Assembly (NCBI RefSeq): GCF_000164135.1
Contig: NZ_GG770555.1
Span: forward strand, 860,009-924,008
Direction of reading: 5' to 3'
Source of the DNA: Mycobacterium parascrofulaceum ATCC BAA-614
GTDB lineage: Bacteria > Actinomycetota > Actinomycetes > Mycobacteriales > Mycobacteriaceae
DNA: 64,000 nucleotides
Shown in pieces: positions 20,438 through 33,506 of the stretch (the stretch's first letter is position 1; the number at the start of each line of letters is the position of its first letter). The notes below the pieces were generated by a model that made no database searches, was not told where the DNA came from, and saw only the letters and a program-made list of their open reading frames with translations. The position numbers and the translations under genes were made by a program.

Positions 20438-22031
20438 ATGCCCAATTCCTTTGAGCTGGACGGCCGCGGCCCCTCCGACCGCCAGCTGTTCGGCATCGGC
20501 ATTGCCGTCGTTGTGGTCAGCGCCCTGCTGACCACCGATGTTGCTCAAATCCACTGGCAGGCTGAACGATTACGTGCGAGTGGTCGCCGATCTGGTGAAC
20601 GTCGGCGACGGCCTTCCGCAGAAGTCGGACGTCAAATACCACGGCGTCCTTGTCGGCATGGTCGACGGCGTCGTCCCCGCGGCGCACGGGAAGCCCAACT
20701 ACGTCCACATCGACCTCAAGCAGGAATTCGCCAAAGCCATTCCGGCCGGCGTGACCGCCCGGGTGGTGCCCAGCAACGTCTTCGCCGTGTCCTCGGTTCA
20801 GTTGGTCGGTCCCCCAAACCAGCGGGGCGCCGGCGCGAGCATCCGTGCGGGCGCGCACAATCCGGAAGACCGGCGGCTCCCGACCGTGTTGTTTCAGACG
20901 ACCGTCACCAAGTTGCGCGACCTGCTCGCCGCCGCGGGCCGCGACCGCGACGACCGGTCCGTCGGCATTCTGGCCGCGCTGGCCGCCGCCACCGACCACC
21001 GCCGCGTCAGCCTGCTCAACGCCGGCGCGCAGCTGAATCGCCTTCTCGATCAGCTCAATTCGATCGTCGGCACCGACGCCGGCCCGTCGACCTTGTCGGC
21101 GCTGCTGGACGCGACGCGAGGGCTCGCACAGACCGCCCCGGATCTCCTCGACGCGCTGCACCAGGCCGTCGAGCCGATGCGGACCTTTGCCGAGACACGC
21201 GGGCAGCTGGCTTCGCTGCTGTCGGGCGCCGACGACACGGTCGGCACGACGCGCCAGTCGTTGGGCAACCACATCGACCAACTCATTCGGATCACCACCG
21301 ATTTCACGCCGGTTCTCGGTGTGCTGGCGCAGAAGTCGAACAACTTCGTGCCCGCGGTCGCCAAGTTGGACAACCTGGCCAACACATTCATGGACCAGGT
21401 CTGGAACCCCCGGACCAACCTCGGCAACATGCGCGCGATGCTGACGTTCACGCCCAGTTCCACCTACACCCGTGCGGACTGCCCCCATTACGGCGAACTG
21501 AAGGGGCCCAGCTGCTTTACCGCTCCGCTGATTCCGGTGCGTCCCGACCTGCCCGACGTGCTGCTACCGCAGAACTACCAGCCGCCCAAGGATCTGGCCC
21601 CGCCGCCGGGCACCGTCATCGGCCCGGACGGCAACCTCGTCGCCGTCGGGCCGCCGCTGATCAACCCGAACCCCAACTTGACCGATCCCAATCCGCCCCT
21701 GGCCCCGGGGATCACGCCCTCGCCGCCCGTGCCGGGAAGCGCCAACCCCGACAACCCGTCACCCGGCGCCCCCGCGGCGCCCCAACCGCACGAACCGTGG
21801 GTCGCGCCGGTGGCCCCCAAGGCGCCGTGGATTCCGCAGGCCTCCTTCGGCGTCTCGCGCTTCGGGGGGAACGTGGGACCCGTCGGGAGCCAGTACGAAC
21901 GGAACATGCTCGGCGTGATCACCGGCGCGCCCGCGACCGAAGCCACCGAACTCCTGCTGGGTCCCGTCGCCCGCGGCACCACGGTGTCGCTGGCTCACCC
22001 GCCGGCTCCGCCCGCCGGGGAGGCCAAATGA
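20438..22031 (+). pseudogene. mceA: mceA, frameshifted near the N-terminal membrane anchor
   Basis: The ATG at 20438 opens MPNSFELDGRGPSDRQLFG and a transmembrane anchor, then frame is lost at about 20531-20538. The MlaD/MCE domain continues in another frame from MLLKSTGRLNDYVRV to the stop at 22031. Span 1594 nt is one base over a codon multiple, so one base was gained or two lost. The downstream part retains the MCE domain, a helical region and a Pro/Asn-rich C-terminal tail. Internal initiation at 20538 could give a protein without its anchor; that would not be a working MceA. Confidence 0.83.
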
Positions 22032-23079
22032 GGTTTCGCGGCCCGCTCATCGCATTGACGCTGTTCATGGTCGTCTCGTTGACGCTGACGTGGCTGGTGT
22101 ACGTCAGCCTGCGTAGGGACGTGGCCGGCAACACCGCCAAATACTCGGCGGTGTTCAGCGACGTGTACGGCCTCCGCGAAGGCGACGACGTCCGGATGGC
22201 CGGGGTGCGCGTCGGCCGGGTCGAAAAGATCGAGCTCGACGGGAAACTGGCGAAGTCTGGTTCGTGGTGCAGTCCGAACAGCGGTTGTTCGGCAACACCC
22301 TCGCCTCGGTGACGTACCAGAACATCGTCGGGCAGCGGTACCTGGGACTGTCGTTGGGCAGGGAAGGCAGCCCGGAACTTCCCCCGGGCAGCACCATCCC
22401 GCTGGAGCGCACCGAACCGTCGTTCGACGTCACCACGCTGCTCAACGGCTACGAACCGCTGTTCAGCCTGCTGAACCCCCACGACGCGGACAACCTCACC
22501 AAGGGCATCATCGCCTCGTTGCAGGGCGACACGTCCTCGCTGACCACACTGGTCGCCCAGACGTCAACGCTCACCGAAACTTTCGCGGGCCGGGACCAGG
22601 CCCTCGGCAGTGTCATCACCAATCTCGACAAGGTGATGGGCAACCTGGCCCGGCAGAACGACGACCTCGACGAGGTCATCACCCAGGCCCGCAGCGCCGT
22701 CGGCCAGCTCGACGCGCGCCGCCCGGACCTGGTCGCCTCGGTGGGGTCGCTGGCCCGGGTGAGCGGCCGGCTGTCGGCCTCGGCCACCGACGTGTACCCG
22801 GCACTGCGCGAATTCATCGACCGCCGGCCGGGAGTCACCAAGCACATCATGGACGTCGAACCGCAGGTGGCCTTCTTCGGCGACAACATCCCGCTGCTGC
22901 TGAAGGGGCTCACCCGCGTCGGCAACCAGGGCGCGTACGGCAACGCCTACGTGTGCGACGTGAACTTCATGGGGTTCTTCCCCGGCCTCAACGACGTGGT
23001 GCCGATCATCGTCAACGCCGCCACGCCGGGCAACAAGGCGTGGCACTCCCCCCGATGCAGGAGCACGGCTGATGGCTGA
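22028..23079 (+). pseudogene. mceB: mceB, frameshifted inside the MCE domain
   Basis: Starts with ATGA overlapping the mceA stop. The N-terminus (MRFRGPLIALTLFMVVSLTLT) is the anchor helix, and the MCE domain reads to KIELDGKLAK. Frame is lost near 22255, where one G seems missing (GCGAAGTCTGG for GCGAAGGTCTGG), and the domain continues from SEQRLFGNTLASVTYQN in another frame to 23079. Span 1052 nt is one base short of a codon multiple. The break falls within the MCE domain, so neither half should function. Confidence 0.83.
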
Positions 23080-24118
23080 CGCGTCCGTATGGGAGCGGAT
23101 GAAAAGGCGTCCGCTGGAAAGCTACAACAAGACGTGGCTCGGCTTCATCGCCGTCGCGGTGGTCGCGGTGATCATCGGCGTCATGCTGCTCGTGCACGCC
23201 GTGGGCGCCGGATACCGGCACTACAGCGCGGAATTCCTGCAAGCCGCGTCGCTGCGGGCCGGCAACCCCATCGTCGTCGCGGGCATCCCGGTGGGCAACG
23301 TCACCAGCATGAAGCTGGTGGGCGACCACGTCGAGGCGGGGCTGAAGATCCGGGACAACATCGCGCTGGGCAAGGATTCCCGGGCGCAGATCAAGGTCAC
23401 CACCATCCTGGGCTCGCGGTACCTCGCGATCGAACCCAATGGCCCGGGCCGTCTGCCCGACAACACGTTCGACCTCGCGCACACGGAGGTCCCCTATGAC
23501 TTGCAAGCGGCGTTGCAGGACGCCACCACCACTTTCGAGCAGGTCGACTCCGACCGGTTCGCGCAATCGCTCGCGGTGCTCGGCAAGCAGCTCGAAGGCC
23601 TGCCCGCGGTTGTGCCGCAGGCGATTTCGAACATCCACACGCTGTCGTCGATCATCGCCTTACGGCGCGACCAGCTCGGGCAACTGCTGCGCAGCACCGA
23701 GCAGGTGACCAACACGCTGCGGCGCCAGCAGGCCGGGATCGGCACCCTCGTCAACCAGGGCCAAGACCTGCTGGGGCAATTCGTCGCCCGGCGCGCGGTG
23801 TTCCACGCGATGATGCAATCCCTGTCCAGCCTCATCGACATCATGAGCCAGGTCGTGGTCAACGACCGGTCGGGTTTGGACTCGCTGATCAAAGACATGC
23901 GGGACTTCACCGATTTGATGTCCAAACACGACGACCTGCTGCGCAGCATGCTGCAAACCAGCCCGATTTTCTTCCGCGAGGCGGCCAACCTCACCGGCGA
24001 CGGCAACGCGATCAACTTCAACGCCCCCAACGTTCCGCTGATCGACTCGTGGATGTGCGCAATCAGTGGGCGCGCCAAGCAGTTCGGCATGATCCAATAT
24101 TTCAAGGACTGCAAGTGA
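23072..24118 (+). CDS. mceC: mceC, MCE-family protein
   Basis: 348 residues, intact. A single N-terminal membrane anchor (about 23-43) precedes the MCE/MlaD domain (about 49-120, IVVAGIPVGNVTSM, GSRYLAIEP) and a long alpha-helical region to residue 300. Mce proteins form hexameric periplasmic barrels that carry lipids or sterols across the mycobacterial envelope (family knowledge). The start overlaps the mceB stop by 8 nt and its own stop overlaps the mceD GTG. Confidence 0.93.
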   Translation: MADASVWERMKRRPLESYNKTWLGFIAVAVVAVIIGVMLLVHAVGAGYRHYSAEFLQAASLRAGNPIVVAGIPVGNVTSMKLVGDHVEAGLKIRDNIALGKDSRAQIKVTTILGSRYLAIEPNGPGRLPDNTFDLAHTEVPYDLQAALQDATTTFEQVDSDRFAQSLAVLGKQLEGLPAVVPQAISNIHTLSSIIALRRDQLGQLLRSTEQVTNTLRRQQAGIGTLVNQGQDLLGQFVARRAVFHAMMQSLSSLIDIMSQVVVNDRSGLDSLIKDMRDFTDLMSKHDDLLRSMLQTSPIFFREAANLTGDGNAINFNAPNVPLIDSWMCAISGRAKQFGMIQYFKDCK

Positions 24119-25230
24119 GGGGCCCCGCCCGCAGAGCGGTGGCCGTCATCGCGGTCCTCGCGGTGATAGCCACGGTGGTCGGCGCCGGTTGGTGGTACCT
24201 GGGTGCCGGCGAGGACACGATCACCGTGACCGCCCAATTCGACAGCGCCGCCGGCCTGTACGAGGGCAACGAGGTGGCGGTGCTGGGCATGCCGGTCGGC
24301 AAGATCACCAGGATCACCCCCAGGGGCGGCTACGTCGAAGTCGAGTTCACCGTCGATCGCCACGTGAAAATTCCCGCCGCCGCGCAGGCGGTCACGGTGT
24401 CGACCTCTATCCTCACCGACCGGCAGATCGAACTCACGCCGCCGTATCACGGCGGACCGACGCTGGAAGACCACGACACCATCGGCTTGCCCCGGACCAA
24501 GACCCCCGTCGAATTCAGCAGCGTCCTCAACGTTCTCGACAAGGTGACCAAGTCGCTCGAGGGCGACGGTCGCGGCGGCGGCCCGATCGCCGACGTGCTG
24601 AACGGCGGAACCGCGGTGGTCAGCGGGAACGGCGAAAAGATCAAAGCGGCGCTCGGCGAGCTGGCCAAGGCGCTGCGCCTGTCCAGCGACGGCGGCGCGA
24701 CGACGCGCGAGCAGATCACCACGATCGTGAAAAACATCAGCACCCTGTTCGACGCCGTGTCCGCGAACGACACCAAGTTGCGCGAATTCGCCTCCACCAT
24801 CCACCAAGTCAGCCAGATCATGGCCGACGAGGACCTGGGTAGCGGCAGCACGGGACGCAAACTCGACCAGCTGATCCAGCGGGCGGGCGACCTGCTCGAC
24901 GCCAACCGGGACAACATCAAGCAGACCGCCCTGAATGGCAACGCCACCCTGCAGACGGTCACCGACCAGCGACGCGACCTGGCCGAACTGCTCGACCTGG
25001 CTCCGCTGGTCGCCGACAACGCCTACAACATGATCGACCGCGCGAACGGCAGCGTGCGTGCCCGCTTCCTCACCGATCGGCTGCTCTTCGACAGCCAGTA
25101 CACCAAGGAGATCTGCAACCTGATGGGCCTTCGCCAGCTGGGCTGCAGCACCGGGACGATCCAGGACTTCGGCCCCGATTTCGGCCTGACCTACGTGCTG
25201 GACGGCATGGCCGCCATGGGGCAGAAATGA
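24115..25230 (+). CDS. mceD: mceD, MCE-family protein
   Basis: 371 residues from a GTG at 24115 that overlaps the mceC stop (GTGA); upstream in-frame codons lie in mceC. An N-terminal anchor (about 8-27) is followed by the MCE domain (VAVLGMPVGKITRI, STSILTDRQIEL) and a helical tail. It is intact and one of only three undamaged core genes of this operon. Confidence 0.93.
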   Translation: MRGPARRAVAVIAVLAVIATVVGAGWWYLGAGEDTITVTAQFDSAAGLYEGNEVAVLGMPVGKITRITPRGGYVEVEFTVDRHVKIPAAAQAVTVSTSILTDRQIELTPPYHGGPTLEDHDTIGLPRTKTPVEFSSVLNVLDKVTKSLEGDGRGGGPIADVLNGGTAVVSGNGEKIKAALGELAKALRLSSDGGATTREQITTIVKNISTLFDAVSANDTKLREFASTIHQVSQIMADEDLGSGSTGRKLDQLIQRAGDLLDANRDNIKQTALNGNATLQTVTDQRRDLAELLDLAPLVADNAYNMIDRANGSVRARFLTDRLLFDSQYTKEICNLMGLRQLGCSTGTIQDFGPDFGLTYVLDGMAAMGQK

Positions 25231-26471
25231 GGGTCACGGGCGCGGAGCGCGGGCGGGGCAGGCTCGCGGTCGTGGCTAAGGCGATGGTCCCGTCGATAGC
25301 CACGGCGATGGTCACGGCAGCCGCCACCGCGGGATGCGCCACGAATGGCCTTGCCAGCCTGCCCCTTCCGGCGCCGGGGCTGGGTTCGGGCGGCTACTCC
25401 CTGACCGCGGTCTTCTCCAACGCGCTCAACCTGCCGATGAACGCCAAGGTGAAGCTCGCCGGCGCCGACGTCGGGCAGCTCGAATCGATGGTCGCGCGCA
25501 ACTACACCGCGGTCACCCGGCTGCGCATCAGGGACGGCGTGCAACTGCCCCGGGGCAGCACCGCCGAATTGCGGACCGCGACACCGCTGGGCGACGTGTT
25601 CGTCGCGCTGAAGCCGCCGTCGGCGAGCGATCCCGGCGCCCCCCTGCTCAAGGACGGCGACACCATCGGCCTGGAGTCGACGGCGGCCGCCGCGACGGTC
25701 GAGTCGGTGCTGAGCTCGGCGGCGGTCCTGGTGAACGGCGGGGCAATTCGCAATTTCACCAACATCATCAACGGTTTCGGCAAGGCGACCGGCGACCAGG
25801 GCCAGGCGTTCGGGGACATGATCCGCAAGTCCAACGAGCTGCTGGGCAGGCTGGACTCGCGATCCGATCAGATCTCGAACGCGCTGGCCCAATTGTCCGG
25901 CCTGGCCGACGAATTGGACGCCAAGAACCAGACCATCAGCGACTAGATGACGGCCGCCGGCCCCGCGACATCGGCGCTGGCCGACAACACCGCCGAGCTT
26001 TCCGAGCTGGCCATGCAGGTGGGCGCCACCTCCCGGTTGCTGGCCCGATTCCCGTCCATCGGCGGCACGGACACCTGCGGCCGCAGCATCATCCGCGACC
26101 TGAACACGGTGACCGCCGCCGCCAACGACGTGGCGGTGAGCCCGGAGACCAGCTGGCTGGCGTTGAACCGCCTCATTCCCCCGCTGGTCAAATCGACGGC
26201 GGGAAACTCGATTTCGGTGAACGTCAGCGTCGACAAGATCATGCTCGGATCGATCCCCGATATCGGATTCCCCGGCGACATCGGGTTGCACGGGCCGCAC
26301 CACTACAACGTCAACCTGCTCGTGGGCACCCTCAAATACACCCTGTGGCGGCTACAGGAGCGCGTGGTGGGCCGCGGCCCGAATTCGCCACAGGTCCCGG
26401 TCATTCCCGACCCGAACATCCCGGGCCAGATCGATGTCGCCCCCGGGCCACCGCCGGGACCGCAACGGTGA
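25227..26471 (+). pseudogene. mceE: mceE, lipoprotein MCE subunit, interrupted by an in-frame stop
   Basis: Signal peptide ending in a lipobox TAGC near residue 36, then the MCE domain. An amber TAG at 25944-25946 follows KNQTISD, while the same frame continues MTAAGPATSALADNTAELSEL to 26471 (a 415-codon span). The sense codon was probably TTG or CTG. The truncated 239-residue product would keep the MCE domain but lose the helical and C-terminal regions. The ATG just after the stop could restart, but only the helical part would be made. Confidence 0.85.
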
Positions 26472-27727
26472 ACCGCGCCATCGGCGAGGCCGCCACTCTC
26501 ATCGTCCGTGCGGTGCGCGCGGCGCACCGGCGACAGGTCTGGCTGTCGGTCGCCGGATTGGTGCTCATTCTCGTCGTCGCGACCGCCTACCTGTTGATCG
26601 GCGCATTGCGGGTGCAGCCGTTCGCCTCGTCCTAGCGGGTCACCGTGCAGCTGCCCGAATCGGGCGGCCTGCTGCCAAACCAGGATGTCTCGCAGCGGGG
26701 AGTGCGCGTCGGGCGCGTCGAGTCGCTGCAGATCACCGACAACGGGGTGAACGCCATCGCCAGAATCACGTCGAAGGTGCGGATCCCGGCGAACAGCGTC
26801 GTGCACGTGTCGGCGCTCTCGCCGGCCGGGGAGCAGTTCATCAACTTCGAGGCCGCATCCGATGCGGGGCCGTATCTGCACGACGGCAGCATCATCACCT
26901 CCGACCACACGAGCGTCCCGGTCAGCCTGGCACAATTGCTCGGCGACGCCGACGGGCTGCTGGCCCAAGTCGACCCCCACAAAGTCGAGTTGATCAAGAA
27001 GGAACTGAGCCTGAGCAAGGAGGGCCCCGCGAAGCTGACCGCCATCGTCGACGGGGGCACCTTCCTGCTGTCCACGCTCGATTCGGTGCTGCCCCAAACC
27101 ACCAGCGTCCTCAAGACCAGCCGCGTCGTGCTCACGCTGGCCGGCGACAAGAACGCCGGACTGGGCGCCGCCGCAACGGAACTCAACCACACGCTGAGGG
27201 GCGTGGCCCGGATGCAGGCCGGCTATCGGCGGTTGACCGCGCAGACGCCGCGCACACTTTCGGCGGTGGACAACCTGTTCGCCGACAATTCGGACACGAT
27301 GGTGCAGTTGCTGGGCAGCATGGCCACCATGTCGCAGCTGCTCTATCTGCGGGTGCCGGCTCTCAACGCGCTGTTCCCCGACTACCGCGGATCGGTGTTG
27401 GACGCGGTGACGAGCGCCTTTCACGATCACGGAGTCTGGGCGACGGCCGACCTGTACCCGCGCTACGTGTGCGACTACGGGACACCGGCACACGCCTCCT
27501 CGGCCGCCGACTACTACGAGCCCTTCATGTACACCTATTGCCGCGACGACGACCCCGCGGTCTCGATCCGCGGGGCCAAGAACGCGCCGCGGCCGGGGGG
27601 CGACGACACGGCCGGCCCCCCGCCGGGCGCGGACCTCGGCCGCCGGACCGATCCGACCCCGCGGGGCCGCTACACCATTCCCACCCCCTACGGCGGCCCG
27701 CAGCTGCCGATCGAACCGCCGCACTGA
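26468..27727 (+). pseudogene. mceF: mceF, interrupted by an early in-frame stop
   Basis: GTG at 26468 overlaps the mceE stop (GTGA). The N-terminal anchor (LSVAGLVLILVVATAYLLIGA) is present. The frame is closed by TAG at 26633-26635 after QPFASS, and the rest of the protein ([30 protein letters not shown] domain, C-terminal tail with EPPH) continues in the same frame. TAC to TAG is the simplest change, giving a 420-codon span. The stop falls before the MCE domain, so nothing useful is made. Confidence 0.87.
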
Positions 27728-27756
27728 CCCGCTGAACCGACCGCGAGGAGACCATC

Positions 27757-28500
27757 ATGATCGTGACTACCAAGAAGAACCCCAGGGCCAAGGCGCACGC
27801 GGAAGCGGAGCGGGACCCCGAGACACCGCCCGCCGCAACCGAAGCCGCCGACGACGCGCGCGTCGAAGAATCCGGCCAAGGGGCCCATGAGGCTGTCGAT
27901 GACGAGGCTGGCGACGAGGCTGGCGATGACGGGGCTGGCGATGACGAGGCTGGCGATGACGAGAGCGGCGGCGGTGCGCTGCTCAAACGCAAGCGCCCCG
28001 GGGCGGAGCACGGCGGGCGCCAGTGGGGGCGCTATCTGCGTCGCGGCGCGCTACCGGTTTTACTCGTTGCCTCACTTGCCGTTTCGGGATTCCTCGGCTG
28101 GCGGCAGTGGCAAGACCATCAGGTCAAGCTGGCCGGCGAACAGGCCCAGCAGGCGGCCATCGCCTACGCGCAGGTGCTGACCAGCATCGACTCGAACAAG
28201 GTCGACGACAACTTCAGGCAGGTCCTCGATGGCGCGACGGGCGAGTTCAAGGACATGTACACGCAGTCCAGCGTCAAGCTTCGGCAGCTGCTGATCGACA
28301 ATAAGGCGACCGCGCACGGGGTGGTGGTGGACTCGGCGATCCAGTCCGAATCCACGAACAAGGTTGTCGTGCTTGTGTTCATCGACCAGACCGTCACCAA
28401 CACGGCGGCGCCCGACCCGCGCATCGACCGCAGCAGGGTCAAGATGACGATGGAAAAGGTCGACGGTCGCTGGCGGGCGAGCAAAGTCCAGCTGCTGTGA
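27757..28500 (+). CDS. Mce-associated (Mas) membrane protein
   Basis: 247 residues. A long, highly acidic N-terminal cytoplasmic part (about 1-85, with repeated DDEAGDEAGD units) is followed by one transmembrane helix (about 98-113) and a periplasmic NTF2-like domain (about 135-245), the architecture of Mas proteins encoded at the end of mce operons. Such proteins are thought to help assemble or stabilise the Mce complex. It is intact although the operon ahead of it is broken. Confidence 0.88.
   Translation: MIVTTKKNPRAKAHAEAERDPETPPAATEAADDARVEESGQGAHEAVDDEAGDEAGDDGAGDDEAGDDESGGGALLKRKRPGAEHGGRQWGRYLRRGALPVLLVASLAVSGFLGWRQWQDHQVKLAGEQAQQAAIAYAQVLTSIDSNKVDDNFRQVLDGATGEFKDMYTQSSVKLRQLLIDNKATAHGVVVDSAIQSESTNKVVVLVFIDQTVTNTAAPDPRIDRSRVKMTMEKVDGRWRASKVQLL
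27898..27969 (+). repeat. Tandem repeat in the Mas gene encoding an acidic stretch
   Basis: Four and a half imperfect copies of the 15-bp unit GATGACGAGGCTGGC with one 12-bp variant. They encode DDEAG-type repeats in the cytoplasmic N-terminus. The array keeps the frame, so copy-number change would only lengthen or shorten the acidic segment. Confidence 0.75.
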
Positions 28501-29264
28501 TGCGCGCGCTCCTCGCGACGGCCGTATTGGCCGTTGCCGCAACGATTCCCGGCACCGCCACCGCCCGCGCGTCCGCCCCGTCGTTCTGCGGCGAGCTGGG
28601 CGGTGACTGGGACGGCCAGTACTGCCACACCTCGGTCACGTCGGAGCGCAACGCCGTGCGCGACATCAAGGTCGCGGTCCCCGACGACCTGGTCGACAAC
28701 CCGACCACCGGGCCGGTGATCCGCGACTACCTGCGCACCCTGGTCGACAACTGGAAGAGCGCCAACGGCAGCATGGCCGCGGACAGCTATGGCGAAGAGA
28801 ACTTCGAGGTGTTCCGGCACGGCAACCTGCTCAGCGCGGTGTTCCATGAGGACTACCACGCCGACGGACCGAAGTTCAACAACGCCTACCGGACCTTCAC
28901 CTTCGACATGGCAAGCGGCCGGCGGGTGCAGCTGGCCGATCTGACGACGTCGAATCCGTTGACAGCGATTCCCCCACTCGCCCAACCGTTTATCCAAACC
29001 GCGCTCGACCAGGCGCCGCCGCCGCACGACCCGGGGACCTACCCCTTCGTCGTCGACCGCTGGACGCCGGACAAGGTGTATTCCGGTGCGTACAAGGCGT
29101 GGGCGATGACTCCGGACGAGTTGATCCTGTACATGCCGGACTATCCGGTGGGCCACGACGAGCCGCTCAATTTCACGCCGGGCGTCATGCAGTGGTACAT
29201 GGACGGCGGCACGGTACAGGCGCACATCCCGCTCTCGGCGTTGGCGCCCGTGCTGCGCATCTAG
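28497..29264 (+). CDS. Secreted MPT64-like protein (DUF3298/RsiV-type fold)
   Basis: 255 residues from GTG at 28497, overlapping the Mas stop (GTGA). The signal peptide (MMRALLATAVLAVAATIPGTA) is followed by the mature sequence with FCGELGGDWDGQYC; the spaced cysteines and the later YRTFTFDM and LILYMPDYPVG blocks recall MPT64 and the DUF3298/RsiV family. MPT64 relatives are secreted and of unclear function. The location as last gene of the mce unit makes it probably coexpressed. Confidence 0.75.
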   Translation: MMRALLATAVLAVAATIPGTATARASAPSFCGELGGDWDGQYCHTSVTSERNAVRDIKVAVPDDLVDNPTTGPVIRDYLRTLVDNWKSANGSMAADSYGEENFEVFRHGNLLSAVFHEDYHADGPKFNNAYRTFTFDMASGRRVQLADLTTSNPLTAIPPLAQPFIQTALDQAPPPHDPGTYPFVVDRWTPDKVYSGAYKAWAMTPDELILYMPDYPVGHDEPLNFTPGVMQWYMDGGTVQAHIPLSALAPVLRI

Positions 29265-29278
29265 CGCCGCCGGGGGGG

Positions 29279-33037
<3,759 letters not shown>

Positions 33038-33239
33038 GTAATTCCTTCCGTAGCGGAAGGCGTCCTTGACTCTGCCGAGCGTGGCGGATACCAGGGGACC
33101 CCGGTCCCCCAAATAGCCGTTGCAACGCCTCTCGACGGTGGAAAGTCTACGTCGTCAGCCGACGTCTGGACGCCCTGTCCGACCCGACCCGCTCGGCGAT
33201 GCGGTGCCCTTTGCGCGCCGGCTCGCGGGCCTTGTCGGC

Positions 33240-33299
33240 GATGTCGCAGTCGATGTCGTAGTCAATGTGGTAGTCGATGTGGTAGTCGATGTCGTATTT
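33240..33299. repeat. 12-bp tandem repeat
   Basis: Five imperfect units of GATGTSGTAGTC in a row between metH and the PAC2 gene. The unit is a codon multiple, but no coding function is supported. It could be a variable-number locus or a spacing element upstream of metH. Confidence 0.75.
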
Positions 33300-33494
33300 A
33301 ACGTACTTGCCGTAGTTACCAAGGGTAACCAGTTTGCAGCCGCGCGTATTTCGTCTCGCCCGCGCAGACCCGCTCGTCGGCGCCCTGCAAGCCGGCACCC
33401 ATAAGAATAGCCGTCCTATCTAAAGCCCCCGGTGAAGTGGCCGGCGGTCCGAAGATCGCCTACACCGACGCCCGAACAATCGAGTCTTAGGCCG

Positions 33495-33500
33495 TACGCT
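33495..33500 (+). promoter_or_regulatory. -10 box of the PAC2 gene (leaderless promoter)
   Basis: TACGCT ends 6 nt before the GTG at 33507, so transcription should begin at or next to the start codon. Confidence 0.5.
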
Positions 33501-33506
33501 GAATCT

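Larger units (their letters stand above)
33038..33506. other. Intergenic region between metH and the PAC2 gene
   Basis: 469 bp between divergent genes, holding the metH ribosome site, the 12-bp tandem repeat (33240-33299) and the leaderless promoter of the 33507 gene. No B12 box, SAM-riboswitch core or tRNA-like fold was recognised. Open frames across the repeat on both strands have repetitive composition and no start signals, so they are not called genes. Confidence 0.5.

Noticed and set aside
18723-27727. Programmed frameshifting as the cause of the mce breaks
   Set aside because: The breaks are at different kinds of sites without slippery heptamers, and two lesions are plain stop codons.
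33038-33240. Cobalamin or SAM riboswitch ahead of metH
   Set aside because: No B12 box or SAM-riboswitch core was recognised; stems present are short and not in the required order.
33240-33299. CRISPR-like array
   Set aside because: Units are contiguous, 12 bp long, with no spacers and no cas genes; it is a simple tandem repeat.
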